A stretch of DNA of 17,333 nt from CAYRTD01 sp964426915 (GTDB taxonomy: Bacteria; Bacteroidota; Bacteroidia; Bacteroidales; GCA-2748055): positions 1 to 17,333 of the forward strand of contig CAYRTD010000088.1 of the NCBI GenBank assembly GCA_964426915.1. Direction: 5' to 3'. Both the position numbers and the translations under genes were made by a program. The notes below the pieces were generated by a model. That model was not told the origin of the DNA and ran no database searches. It saw only the letters and a program-made list of their open reading frames with translations. Each line of letters opens with the position of its first letter. The first letter of the stretch is position 1. Below are positions 7,126-15,891 of this stretch, piece by piece.

Positions 7126-8853
7126 TTATTTTTCCTTTACATTTTTCGGAATTTCAGCCTCCGGCCAGTCGTTTCTAAAGTCCACCCAGTATTGCCTGAT
7201 GGTTGATTTAATATCTTTCCGCAATATCCATAAACCTATCAGGTTAGGAACTGTCATGATGGCAATAGTGATATAGGAAAGTGTCCAAACAACGGTAGTA
7301 TCCGTAAAAGCCGCTAAAAAGAAGGCAATGATATATATAAACCTGTATATCATAACATACCGTGTCCCAAAAAGATAGGTTACCGCCCTTCCTCCGTAAT
7401 ACGACCATGAAATAGCTGTTGAAAAGGCGAATAATAAGAGACCTATTGATACGATATATTGCCCGTAATTCCCAAGAAAACTGTGATTAAATGCTTCTGT
7501 AGTCAACGGTGCACTATGGATCAGAGAATTGCCCCATACATGAATTTTCTCCTCATCTTTCTGAAGCCTTCCCTTCTCCACCCTGAGTTTTCCTGTAAAT
7601 AATTCAGCATCCTCTTTTATTCTTACATTTTCCGCAAGAGATCTGGCATGCAAAAAGCTTATATTATTTTGTACTTTCCCCTCAACAACATTTAGTTCAC
7701 CCGTAAACAGGGGCAATGTTTTTTTTCCGTGAATGTGATTCCGGAGTTCTTTAATATCTTCTTCCGATTCATCATTAAGTACCATATCCACAATTTGCAT
7801 GTCAGCATCCTCGAAGCGATTATGAATTTTATCATTCCATACCCCTGAAGATAGCAGCACAAGACCTGTAAGGGTGCAAATAATGATGGTGTCAATAAAG
7901 GGTTCCAGAATAGCTACCATACCCTCCGAAACCGGTTCATGAGCTTTGGCTGCAGAGTGCGCAATAGGAGCAGAACCCTGTCCGGCTTCATTAGAGAAAA
8001 GTCCGCGGTTAACTCCTTTATTAAAGGTAAAGGCAAAACCTGCACCTAAAAAACCACCAACGGCCGCACTTCCGGTAAATGCATCACTGAAAATGGAAAT
8101 AAAAGAGGGACCAATATTACTGAAATTGGTGAAAATCACGAAAAGTGCGCCCAAAAAATAGATCAGTGCCATCGCCGGCACCAGTCTGGAAGTAACTTTT
8201 GCGATTCTTTTAATCCCGCCTATGATCACAGCACCAAGCAGAACAGCAAGAACAGCCCCGGTGGCGATTCTATTGAACCCAAATGTATCGAAAAGGGAAT
8301 CTGAAATACTGTTTATCTGGGGCAAACTTCCCGTTCCAAATGAAGACAGTATCGTTGCAAAGGCAAAGAAAGCACCCAGCCAGGCACCGGTTTTTATGAT
8401 CTTTCCTTTCTTTGTGGTAATGTTCAGTCTCTTCTTCATATAATACATAGGACCACCGGATATGGACCCATCCGGAAGTATATCGCGGTATTTATGAGAA
8501 ATGGTAACCTCAACGAATTTTGTGGTCATCCCGAACAAAGCCGTGACCAGCATCCAGAATAATGCAGCAGGGCCACCAAGATGGATGGCAAGAGCAACCC
8601 CCGCAATATTACCGGTACCTACAGTTCCCGACAATGCAGTAGTCAGAGCCTGAAAATGCGAAGTATCTCCAATATCACCTTCTTTATCGAATTTCCCTCT
8701 TACGATTTTCAATGCATGACCGAAATACCGGAATTGAGGAAATCCGAGGTAAAGGGTGAAAAATAATCCAGTACCAAGGAGCAGGAATACAAACCAGGAA
8801 TGCCCGCCAATATACTGGTCGAGCCAAAGCAGAGATTCATTAATTTTATGCAT
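7126..8853 (-). CDS. AGCS-family sodium:alanine/amino-acid symporter
   Basis: A 575-residue integral membrane protein of the alanine/glycine:cation symporter family, importing small amino acids with sodium. Family landmarks: ALSGTVGTGNIAGVA (73-87), the signature around PAALFWMLVTALFGMTTKFVE (95-115), GGPMYYMKK (133-141) and NRGLFSNEAGQGSAPIAH (282-299). About ten to eleven membrane segments are visible. Unusual is a hydrophilic insertion at about 340-448, between the SSGVWN and TTEAFNHSFLG motifs that are normally close together. It contains a repeat: LFTGELNVVEGKVQ (382-395) and LFTGKLRVEKGRLQ (418-431). The frame extends to a TTG at 8883, but that codon overlaps a -7 promoter element, so ATG at 8853 is chosen. 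It lies 87 bp downstream of the SSS gene on the same strand. The substrate is inferred from the family only. Confidence 0.92.
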   Translation of the reverse strand: MHKINESLLWLDQYIGGHSWFVFLLLGTGLFFTLYLGFPQFRYFGHALKIVRGKFDKEGDIGDTSHFQALTTALSGTVGTGNIAGVALAIHLGGPAALFWMLVTALFGMTTKFVEVTISHKYRDILPDGSISGGPMYYMKKRLNITTKKGKIIKTGAWLGAFFAFATILSSFGTGSLPQINSISDSLFDTFGFNRIATGAVLAVLLGAVIIGGIKRIAKVTSRLVPAMALIYFLGALFVIFTNFSNIGPSFISIFSDAFTGSAAVGGFLGAGFAFTFNKGVNRGLFSNEAGQGSAPIAHSAAKAHEPVSEGMVAILEPFIDTIIICTLTGLVLLSSGVWNDKIHNRFEDADMQIVDMVLNDESEEDIKELRNHIHGKKTLPLFTGELNVVEGKVQNNISFLHARSLAENVRIKEDAELFTGKLRVEKGRLQKDEEKIHVWGNSLIHSAPLTTEAFNHSFLGNYGQYIVSIGLLLFAFSTAISWSYYGGRAVTYLFGTRYVMIYRFIYIIAFFLAAFTDTTVVWTLSYITIAIMTVPNLIGLWILRKDIKSTIRQYWVDFRNDWPEAEIPKNVKEK

Positions 8854-8880
8854 TTCAGGTTTTTTTTGTTTCGGAAGAAA

Positions 8881-8888
8881 CAAATATA
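8881..8888 (-). promoter_or_regulatory. Candidate -7 promoter element for AGCS gene
   Basis: The minus strand reads TATATTTG here, a perfect match to the Bacteroidota -7 consensus TAnnTTTG. Transcription would start near 8875, about 20 nt before the ATG at 8853. No TTTG lies at the expected -33 distance, so the promoter would be weak or activator-dependent. It suggests the symporter can be expressed apart from the upstream GH105/SSS pair. Confidence 0.45.
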
Positions 8889-8940
8889 GAAAAAATGTTA
8901 AGTTTTTGAGGATATTGATTTTTCAAATCCTGCTTCAGAG

Positions 8941-11145
8941 TCAGAAATCCACTTTTCCGCCAAGATTAACAGCTACATACAGAAACAATAATATTCCGAT
9001 CACCATCAAAACACTAAATATGAATCCCCAGCTATCGGTGCGGTCCCAGCGCGTAAATTGCCATTGGGTTTTTGGAAATAACAGAAGATGATCAAAGCGA
9101 TATGGATCTTTATAAGATCTTTCCATTTCTTTTATATCCTCTTCCCTATCTTCTTTAACAGGGGTTTTCATCTTAACATAAAAACGGTCCAGCACATAGC
9201 TTTCATCAGAGGTATGTTTATACAGAAAGCTGATCAGGATAATGATCAGGAAAGGTATAATTGTCCTTGTAAGCACCCGTATGGTTTCATTAAGAGAATA
9301 ACTGTTATTTTGAAGTTTAAATCCAAGCGAATGGTAAAACACAAGCTCGAGGCTCAGGAGTCCGGAACCGTATTGATCGCCACTTTCATCATAATTTATT
9401 CCCTTCGTCCAGAATATCGCCTTTTGCGGCAGCTTATAATCTTTTTCGAATTTTTCACCTTCCGTCAGAGGGCGGGGCTTTGGCTTATCAGGGCGTCCCA
9501 CCTCTGAAAGAGCATCCCATGACAGAATATCCTGTTCTCTCATTTCCACATCGGCAATGGTTGCGGTATAAGTGCGGGTAACGGTTTGCGGATCGGTCTG
9601 CAACAGGAGTTTTTCATTATACCTCATATTACTGAAGACAACAGGGAGAATTACCGGTAGAATAAAAAATAATAATAGAGAAACCATGATAGACCACCAT
9701 ACAGATCTCCGGTTTGTCCTGCGCCACAATATTCCCATCCAGAAACCGGCAGCGTATATCATACCGAATTCCCAAAGGAGCTTTAGTTGTCCGAACAAGC
9801 TGTCATTCATCAGGGTGATAAGCGCAGCCCCTATCACAACTACTGCCCCCAGCAACCTTCCCACGGAAACATAATGTTTCTCGGAACGTTTGCGAAAATA
9901 CGGGCGATAAAAGGATGCCGTCAGAAGACCTGATGCGGTTATCATCATCATATCGGCAGTAGACATCAGGGCAGCCATGAGAGCTGCGATCATCAGTCCG
10001 ATCAGTCCGATATTCAGGGGTCCCAGCAATTCCCGGGATGCATAGCCCCATAAGAGGTCGGGATCGGTCACTTCATTACCAAAAAGAAGGACGGCAGCAA
10101 GAGCGGTTACACCCCAGAGTACTGTTGTTATCCTTTTAAGATAAGTCCCATAAGTCAACCCGAAACGGGCATTATACTCATTTTTTGCAGAACCGGTTGC
10201 TACAAGCTGATTCGCCCCAACTGCCACATTTATAGTAGCCATTACTCCAATAGCAATAATATAATACCAGGTGAAATCAATGGAATTCGGAGATCCGAAT
10301 ATTTCAAAGAATGATTCCGGCAATTGTTGGTGAATTATTCGCATCGCCCCCATAAAACCTTCCCCGTCATATATCTGGTTTATCCGGGTTAATGCAAAGG
10401 GTATAAGTAAAACGCTCAGGATGATAATAAATACTCCTTGCATCATATCGCTGATAAAGGCCGCCTCCAGTCCGCCGGCTATAGAGTATAACATCACTAT
10501 GAGAACTATGGTCAGAATAAGTGTCCCTTTGGGTATATGTGAAAAATTAGACCTGGGCTTCAACTTTCTCAATCTTTCCAGCTCTTCCTTTTCCTGTGTG
10601 TTAAGCAAAGTATAGTCAGCCGCTTCGAGTCTCTCCAGTTTCCTGGCCTCCATGTATTCCTTTTTTTCCGAAATTTCAAGCTCCTCAAAACTTTTGGGAG
10701 TCATAACCAGTACCGTTTTGCTCATGCCTATAAAACCCACAGAAAGCAAAAGGGTAAGACTTATGCTGGCAAGTATGGCATAGGAAGCTCCCAGAAATTT
10801 TGAGGAAAAACGCTCGGCAAAAAAATCGCCCATAGTCAGTAAACGAAGTCTCCTGTACCATACACCTGTAAACCAGTAGGAGGGAGTGGAAAAAAGCATC
10901 ATCAGTGCGCTCCATATGCCTGAGGCCCCGTTATTCATTGTGGTAGTGGCAACCGAAGGACCCGTATCTGCAGAGGTTGCCTGACCAAAAGCAGCAAACA
11001 TCTGAATTACTTTACCAAACTTTCTTCCCCCAAGGAAATAATCTTCCTGGTCCTTGATTCTCCGCATAGCCCAAAAGCCAATATATACGAGTACCAGGAA
11101 ATATACAATAATTACAACAAGGTCAATTAACGATAATCCAAACAT
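8941..11145 (-). CDS. Sodium:solute symporter (SSS family), long form
   Basis: A 734-residue membrane transporter of the sodium:solute symporter family, with a LeuT-like fold. Landmarks: N-terminal helix with DLVVIIVYFLVLVYIGFWAMRR (8-29), DYFLGGRKFGK (35-45), QATSADTGPSVAT (55-67), and the family core near ALMAALMSTADMMMITASG. It is longer than usual SSS proteins (often about 500-600). A charged cytoplasmic insertion, probably helical, lies at about 149-206, and a C-terminal extension beyond about 515 contains a soluble part and two further membrane segments near 621-640 and 708-728. The GH105 gene ends 20 bp upstream on the same strand, so the pair is probably co-transcribed. By that context it may import an unsaturated uronide or its sugar products; the sequence does not fix the substrate. 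Confidence 0.9.
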   Translation of the reverse strand: MFGLSLIDLVVIIVYFLVLVYIGFWAMRRIKDQEDYFLGGRKFGKVIQMFAAFGQATSADTGPSVATTTMNNGASGIWSALMMLFSTPSYWFTGVWYRRLRLLTMGDFFAERFSSKFLGASYAILASISLTLLLSVGFIGMSKTVLVMTPKSFEELEISEKKEYMEARKLERLEAADYTLLNTQEKEELERLRKLKPRSNFSHIPKGTLILTIVLIVMLYSIAGGLEAAFISDMMQGVFIIILSVLLIPFALTRINQIYDGEGFMGAMRIIHQQLPESFFEIFGSPNSIDFTWYYIIAIGVMATINVAVGANQLVATGSAKNEYNARFGLTYGTYLKRITTVLWGVTALAAVLLFGNEVTDPDLLWGYASRELLGPLNIGLIGLMIAALMAALMSTADMMMITASGLLTASFYRPYFRKRSEKHYVSVGRLLGAVVVIGAALITLMNDSLFGQLKLLWEFGMIYAAGFWMGILWRRTNRRSVWWSIMVSLLLFFILPVILPVVFSNMRYNEKLLLQTDPQTVTRTYTATIADVEMREQDILSWDALSEVGRPDKPKPRPLTEGEKFEKDYKLPQKAIFWTKGINYDESGDQYGSGLLSLELVFYHSLGFKLQNNSYSLNETIRVLTRTIIPFLIIILISFLYKHTSDESYVLDRFYVKMKTPVKEDREEDIKEMERSYKDPYRFDHLLLFPKTQWQFTRWDRTDSWGFIFSVLMVIGILLFLYVAVNLGGKVDF

Positions 11146-11164
11146 TTAGGATCTGCATTTAAGT

Positions 11165-12397
11165 TTAACACCACAGGCAATCCCTGTATTCTTTTAATCT
11201 CATTATTTCAGTCCCGGCAAGCAAAACTGCTCCCAAACCATGTGCCCCTCCTTTTTCGACAGGGATGTTGTAATAAAAAGGGAGATCTTGTTTGATATTA
11301 AAGCCGGTACTCACATTATTAAGTTCCCCATCATAGGAAATATTCTCTCTCAGGCCCTTCCACCCATTTACAGCTATTGATGAGTAAATATTATCAATCC
11401 AGCCTTTGTTAACTGCACGGGCAACTGCATAACTAAACATAGCGGTTACTGAGGTTTCCAGCCATGCATCTTCTTTATTGAGCAACTGCCGCCACATTCC
11501 ATTCTGACTCTGATAACGGGAAAAACCAATAATTTGCTTTAGCAAAATCTCAATAATTTCCTTTCTTTCAGAATGGTCGTGAGGCATAAAATCAAGGAGA
11601 TCGCAAACTGCCATGGCCACCCAGCCATTCGCTCTTCCCCAGTGAGCTACTCCAAAAGTATCGGATTCACCATACCAGCAATGATGATAGAGCGAGCTAA
11701 CCGGCGAAAACAGCCTTTTGTGAAAATTCTTTACCTGGAGAATGGCATCATTAAGATATTCTTCTTTATTTGCTAATTTACTGTATCTCACTAGAAAAGG
11801 AACACTCATGTATAGGTCATCTGCCCACATAGTGGTTCTGTCAAAACGTCGCCTGACAAATGTTCCATCCTTCAGCCTGTCCTGCTTATTACGGATATAA
11901 ATGGCCGTTTCTTCTATCCTTTTCCTGTATTCATCCTTTTGTTTTCTTAAAAAAGTTTCTATCAATGATGCCCCCAGTGCTCCGCAATCGTCAAGGCGAT
12001 CCATTCTGAAATACTGATGAAAAGGAGCTGCAGGGATGCCTTCATCGAAAAGTTTTTTAAAAAAAGTAAGGTTGGCAAAAGCAAAATCAAAATAGGCATG
12101 TGGATAAGTGAGGTATTTTTCTTCATTCAATTCCTCTCCCAGACGAAACATACCGATATTAATTACACCATTCCAGTACTTCCAGTCGGTATGCCCACTC
12201 AGTAATTTCACCTCAGCACCGGGCCGGATATCCGATGAATTTCTGTATTCTTTCCCCTCATAAAGAAAGCCATACGTTGACTCTCCAATAATGCGGTCGG
12301 CAAGCCTCCGAATAATTTTTTCCACACCGGCTCTCTCCGGAGGCTGATGAATTGTTTCTTCCTCATTTACATAGGGCGAAGTAATCTTTCGTTCCAT
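11165..12397 (-). CDS. GH88/GH105-type unsaturated uronyl hydrolase
   Basis: A 410-residue protein of the GH88/GH105 six-hairpin fold, best matched by the unsaturated rhamnogalacturonyl hydrolases (YteR/YesR type, GH105). These enzymes hydrate the double bond of the unsaturated uronic acid left by polysaccharide lyases, releasing it from an oligosaccharide. Visible landmarks: TTMWADDLYMSVPFL (188-202), whose Asp193/Asp194 lies where the catalytic acid is expected; HWGRANGWVAMA (252-263); and DAWLETSVTAMF in the C-terminal part. There is no signal peptide, so it acts in the cytoplasm after uptake. It leads a two-gene unit with the SSS symporter, starting about 20-30 nt after a candidate promoter. 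GH88 proper is a possible alternative. Confidence 0.87.
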   Translation of the reverse strand: MERKITSPYVNEEETIHQPPERAGVEKIIRRLADRIIGESTYGFLYEGKEYRNSSDIRPGAEVKLLSGHTDWKYWNGVINIGMFRLGEELNEEKYLTYPHAYFDFAFANLTFFKKLFDEGIPAAPFHQYFRMDRLDDCGALGASLIETFLRKQKDEYRKRIEETAIYIRNKQDRLKDGTFVRRRFDRTTMWADDLYMSVPFLVRYSKLANKEEYLNDAILQVKNFHKRLFSPVSSLYHHCWYGESDTFGVAHWGRANGWVAMAVCDLLDFMPHDHSERKEIIEILLKQIIGFSRYQSQNGMWRQLLNKEDAWLETSVTAMFSYAVARAVNKGWIDNIYSSIAVNGWKGLRENISYDGELNNVSTGFNIKQDLPFYYNIPVEKGGAHGLGAVLLAGTEIMRLKEYRDCLWC

Positions 12398-12425
12398 TAT
12401 TTTCTATATTTCACAGATCCTATTC

Positions 12426-12433
12426 CAAAATTA
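12426..12433 (-). promoter_or_regulatory. Candidate -7 promoter element for GH105/SSS unit
   Basis: The minus strand reads TAATTTTG, a perfect TAnnTTTG match, 28 bp before the ATG of the GH105 gene. No TTTG occurs at the expected -33 distance; the dispersed repeat copy at 12449-12475 occupies that area. A start of transcription near 12420 would give a leader of about 23 nt. Confidence 0.45.
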
Positions 12434-12448
12434 AACTTCCCAATCCAG

Positions 12449-12475
12449 ATATCGGACATTATGGACAGACACTAA
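12449..12475 (+). repeat. 27-bp dispersed repeat, copy 2
   Basis: Identical over 27 bp to 73-99. It sits in the 166-bp gap between the 3' end of the MscS gene and the GH105 start, over the expected -33 region of the GH105 promoter. Only the short core is shared here; the CCGGCGAGCATAACG block of the other copies is absent. It may be a solo end of a lost element. Confidence 0.75.
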
Positions 12476-12563
12476 TTAAACCAGCAGCCAAAATAAGTAA
12501 AGCCTGAAAATCTAAAAGGTAATTCCGTGCCAATTAGCGTGGAAAATTCTCCCGGATAATAAT

Positions 12564-13616
12564 TCAATCCTCTTTTTCTAAGGAAATTCTGATTTTGGGA
12601 AGATGCTGAGGATAGTTTTCCCTGAGAAAACGGATAAGTTCTTCACGGATATGAACTCGCAGATCCCATGCGGAAGGAGAATCTGCTGCAGACATGAGTG
12701 CTCTTATTTCCATCAATTTATCTGTTGTACCGGTAACCTGGACATTAGCTACATTTCCATCCCAGAAACTTACTTCTTTTATAATTTCATTAAATGCCTC
12801 TCTTAATTTATCAACGGGAAATCCGTAATCGGTATAAATGTAAACGCTTCCCAGGATATCGGAAGAATTCCGGGTCCAGTTCTGGAAAGGTTTTTCTATA
12901 AAATAAGTTGTAGGAAGGATCAATCTTCTTTTATCCCAGATCCGGAGAACCACATAGGTAAGGGTAATTTCCTCAATCCAGCCCCACTCTCCCTCCACTA
13001 CCAGAACATCATCAAGACGGATGGGCTGTGTAATGGCGATCTGGAAACCGGCCAGAACCGTTCCCAGCATCTTCTGAGCTGCAAATCCAAGGATTAGACC
13101 AGCAATACCGGCAGAAGCAAATAAGCTGACACCCAGACTGCGGATCGACTCAAATGTCATTAACGAAAGTGCAATAGCCAGAAAAACAATCAGAAAAACA
13201 AGAATCCGTTCGATTATCCGGAACTGGGTCATGATCTTCCTGACCTTCAGGTTGTCTTTCTGACTAATGTCCAGCCTGTTGAATATCAAGGTCCGGCTTA
13301 TCCTTACGGCATTTATGGATATCCATGCGACAGCAAATATCGTCAGTATGTTCAAAACATCTTTTAATGGCTTTATTATTTCCGGATCGGAAATTAAAAG
13401 GTCAATGTTCAGACTTATCGCTACAAGCACAATAAAAAAGGTAAAGGGGATCATGGCCTTTCTGAAAACCCCCTGACTACGGGTCCTGCCACTTGAGAGT
13501 TTTAGCTCTTTTCTTATCTTATGAACAAGGTACCAGCCCAAAGTTACCGCTGCAAGAACTATAGCCAGGGTAATAATAAGAGAATCAAAATTTTCTGTTT
13601 TCAGATTTTCAGGCAT
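12564..13616 (-). CDS. MscS-family small-conductance mechanosensitive channel
   Basis: A 350-residue membrane channel of the MscS family that opens on membrane tension to release solutes. Hydrophobic segments at about 12-32, 52-72, 88-108 and 135-157 precede the Gly/Ala-rich pore helix (SLGVSLFASAGIAGLILG, 160-177) and the AAQKMLGTVLAGFQIAIT stretch. A beta domain follows, with the family landmark PIRLDDVLVVEGEWGWIEEI (198-217) and LPTTYFIEKPFQNWTR (234-249). It has more N-terminal helices than the three of E. coli MscS. Its ATG lies 1 bp after the stop codon of the upstream permease gene, so translation is probably coupled and the two form one operon with a likely role in osmotic balance. 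Confidence 0.93.
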   Translation of the reverse strand: MPENLKTENFDSLIITLAIVLAAVTLGWYLVHKIRKELKLSSGRTRSQGVFRKAMIPFTFFIVLVAISLNIDLLISDPEIIKPLKDVLNILTIFAVAWISINAVRISRTLIFNRLDISQKDNLKVRKIMTQFRIIERILVFLIVFLAIALSLMTFESIRSLGVSLFASAGIAGLILGFAAQKMLGTVLAGFQIAITQPIRLDDVLVVEGEWGWIEEITLTYVVLRIWDKRRLILPTTYFIEKPFQNWTRNSSDILGSVYIYTDYGFPVDKLREAFNEIIKEVSFWDGNVANVQVTGTTDKLMEIRALMSAADSPSAWDLRVHIREELIRFLRENYPQHLPKIRISLEKED

Positions 13617-13617
13617 A

Positions 13618-15831
13618 TTATATTTCTTTTTGGGAATGAGAGTTTACAAACAGAATATTTCCCATTTTATCAAAGCCGGTAAACAACTGTTCTCCCTGAT
13701 GCTTCACAGCGTCTTCCCTGAAACCTATGAGAGTAAGGCCAGCTTCATGGCTTCTTTCATTAACGATCTTTTTATATCCCGTTCCCGGATCTTCCGGAAT
13801 TATCTCAATATTTTTTGCTGTTATGGGTAATCTTCCCTTTGTAATGAGCTCTTCCAGTTGCTTCCTGGTTTCAGACTCTTTTCCCTGTTTACAGAGATCG
13901 AATATTTTTATATTACTCTTTTTCCAGTCCGGATGTCCTAAAATGATATAACTGAGGAGTATGAGCAAATGAGAATTTTCCTGATCCGTAATTCTTATCC
14001 ATACGTGAATATCTTTCTTAAAACCGAAAGGTATTGTGCTAGAGCCGAGGATACAAATATCAAATTTCCCGGCTTTAACAAGTGCGAGATTATCAAGTAT
14101 TTCAGTTAACTCCCCGGGATTTTCCATAGCATATTCGAACATTACCATATTATTCTCCATTCCTGATATTCCGGGGAGCTGTATGGCTTGTGCTATAGCT
14201 GAGGTATAGGAGGGAGAAAGAAGGGTATCTATATACACATGATTTTTATATTTATCATACTTCTGAATTAGTCGTTGAAGATCTTCTGCAGCTTTTTGGC
14301 TTTCTTCAGTTGAATAATAACCATTTTTCAGGTGGATATATGTACCGAAACCATATTTAAAGGAAATCCAGTTAAGTACCATAAACAATCCTTCTCTTTT
14401 GAAAGAATGTTTGTTAATGGATATTGCAGAAGGTCTCCATTCTTTATTTTCTCTGCTTTTTGCTGTTTTTTGCAGATAGACCTGCAAGTTCCGGTTTATT
14501 TGAAATAATGAATTTGTAAAAATTGCCTCAAGCCCCTTCCGGTCACTATGAAAATGATTTGTCAGCGAATAAATAACAATCATCAGAATTACAGCCAGGA
14601 TAGCATAGATAAAATTTATGGCAAACATCAAGACTGCTGCAAAGATAAATCCCATTAGTGATATATACCACCGTGAACGGAATGAGGGACGATAGGACGG
14701 AGAGCTTCCGAAATGATTCAGAAAAGATATCAGGCAGAGAGAACCATAGGTTACCATAAAAAACATGGAAATAATCCCCGCTACAGCATTCACATTTCCC
14801 GCAGCAACAAATATTAATGCAATGAAAACGGTAAAAAGGGTTGCATTATAGGGTTCTCCTGTGTCTTTTCTGGTAATGCGAAATATATTATTAACCTTCG
14901 CAGAGGGAAGTGAACGGTCTTTGGCAAGCGCCTGCAATGTTCTGGGTGCAACCATTATGGAGCCGATTGCCGAAGAAATAGTGGATGCTGCCAGGCCCAG
15001 CGGAATGAGGTATTTTCCGGCAATAGCAATATCAGCCATAACCATTTGTTCATTAACCAGTCGATCAACACTTGCAGCATTTTTGAATTTCCATGCAATA
15101 AAAATATAAACAATCATTCCACTAAAGGTGGCGAGAACGGTTCCCAGAGGAATGGAACGAGAGGGCTTTTTTAGCTCACCCGATAAGCCAACTCCGGCGG
15201 TCATACCGGTAAATGCCGGAAAGATTATCGCAAAAACGAAAAAGAACTGGTCTTTATTTGTAAAAGCTGCATTTGATAAAGAAAAACCTGCCCTTTCGGA
15301 ATAACCCGTTTCACCTAAAAAAAACATTACCAGGGAAAGAAATAAAATCCCGACAACTATATACAGAGCCTTAACTCCCATATTTGCACCTTTTTTGAGA
15401 ATCAGAACAGAAAGGCCAAGCATAGCAGGAATGCTTATTGCCTGTCGGGGCAGATCAAATCCGTAACGGCTTTTTACAAGATTAAAAAGCGGCTCAAAAG
15501 CTTCGGTAAAAGCAATTACATAGAAAGCAACGGATATTGCCTGTGATAAAAACAGTGCCAGCCCAATGGTAGCGCCAATGTTCAGTCCGAAAGACCTGGA
15601 AATTATAAAATACTCTCCCCCGCCTTCTACCCGCCTGTTAGTAGCAATTTCGGAAATTGCCAGGGCTGTGGGTATAGTCACCATATGACCCAGTAAAATA
15701 ATCAGCATTGTACCGGAAAAACCCAGGGTCCCCACGGCAAAACCAAAACGAAGAAATAAAATGGCACCCAGTATTGTTGCTATGGCAGTGAAAAAAACCG
15801 GTGCTGTTCCGAAATTTTTTGATGCAGGCAT
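13618..15831 (-). CDS. Cation-chloride-cotransporter-like permease (APC superfamily)
   Basis: A 737-residue protein. Residues about 10-440 form about twelve membrane segments of the APC fold. The N-terminus (FGTAPVFFTAIATILGAILFLRFGFAVG, 7-34) and GGGEYFIISRSFGLNIG (70-86) closely resemble cation-chloride cotransporters (SLC12 type) rather than amino-acid permeases. Residues about 440-737 form a cytoplasmic tail that includes SPSYTSAIAQAIQLPGISG and a stretch near 600-640 (FDICILGSSTIPFGFKKDI), comparable to the SLC12 C-terminal domain. I infer coupled transport of Na+ or K+ with Cl-, or of another small solute; the ions cannot be read from the sequence. It is the first gene of an operon with MscS. 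A Fur-box-like sequence lies 46 bp upstream of the ATG. Confidence 0.87.
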   Translation of the reverse strand: MPASKNFGTAPVFFTAIATILGAILFLRFGFAVGTLGFSGTMLIILLGHMVTIPTALAISEIATNRRVEGGGEYFIISRSFGLNIGATIGLALFLSQAISVAFYVIAFTEAFEPLFNLVKSRYGFDLPRQAISIPAMLGLSVLILKKGANMGVKALYIVVGILFLSLVMFFLGETGYSERAGFSLSNAAFTNKDQFFFVFAIIFPAFTGMTAGVGLSGELKKPSRSIPLGTVLATFSGMIVYIFIAWKFKNAASVDRLVNEQMVMADIAIAGKYLIPLGLAASTISSAIGSIMVAPRTLQALAKDRSLPSAKVNNIFRITRKDTGEPYNATLFTVFIALIFVAAGNVNAVAGIISMFFMVTYGSLCLISFLNHFGSSPSYRPSFRSRWYISLMGFIFAAVLMFAINFIYAILAVILMIVIYSLTNHFHSDRKGLEAIFTNSLFQINRNLQVYLQKTAKSRENKEWRPSAISINKHSFKREGLFMVLNWISFKYGFGTYIHLKNGYYSTEESQKAAEDLQRLIQKYDKYKNHVYIDTLLSPSYTSAIAQAIQLPGISGMENNMVMFEYAMENPGELTEILDNLALVKAGKFDICILGSSTIPFGFKKDIHVWIRITDQENSHLLILLSYIILGHPDWKKSNIKIFDLCKQGKESETRKQLEELITKGRLPITAKNIEIIPEDPGTGYKKIVNERSHEAGLTLIGFREDAVKHQGEQLFTGFDKMGNILFVNSHSQKEI

Positions 15832-15856
15832 AGATCGTATTTAAAAGAATGATTGT

Positions 15857-15864
15857 TAAATCTA
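15857..15864 (-). promoter_or_regulatory. Candidate -7 promoter element for CCC/MscS operon
   Basis: The minus strand reads TAGATTTA, seven of eight bases of TAnnTTTG, 25 bp before the ATG at 15831. The expected -33 position falls inside the Fur-box-like sequence, so a bound regulator would block the promoter. This is weak on its own. Confidence 0.3.
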
Positions 15865-15876
15865 AGATAAAAAAAA

Positions 15877-15891
15877 TGATAATGATAATCA
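15877..15891 (+). promoter_or_regulatory. Fur-box-like operator upstream of CCC/MscS operon
   Basis: TGATAATGATAATCA matches the 7-1-7 Fur box (TGATAAT-N-ATTATCA) at 13 of the 14 fixed bases. Read as the classical 19-bp box, GATAATGATAATCA is also a perfect start. It lies over the expected -33 region of the operon promoter. A Fur-family protein (Fur, Zur, Mur or PerR) could bind it. AT-rich intergenic DNA can make such matches by chance, but 13 of 14 is notable. Confidence 0.5.

Noticed and set aside
8854..8883. TTG start that would lengthen the AGCS protein by ten residues
   Set aside because: The TTG overlaps a perfect TAnnTTTG promoter element, and ATG 8853 gives a normal family N-terminus.
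12525..12542. Terminator after the MscS gene
   Set aside because: The hairpin needs two wobble pairs and one strand lacks a following T-run; too weak to report.
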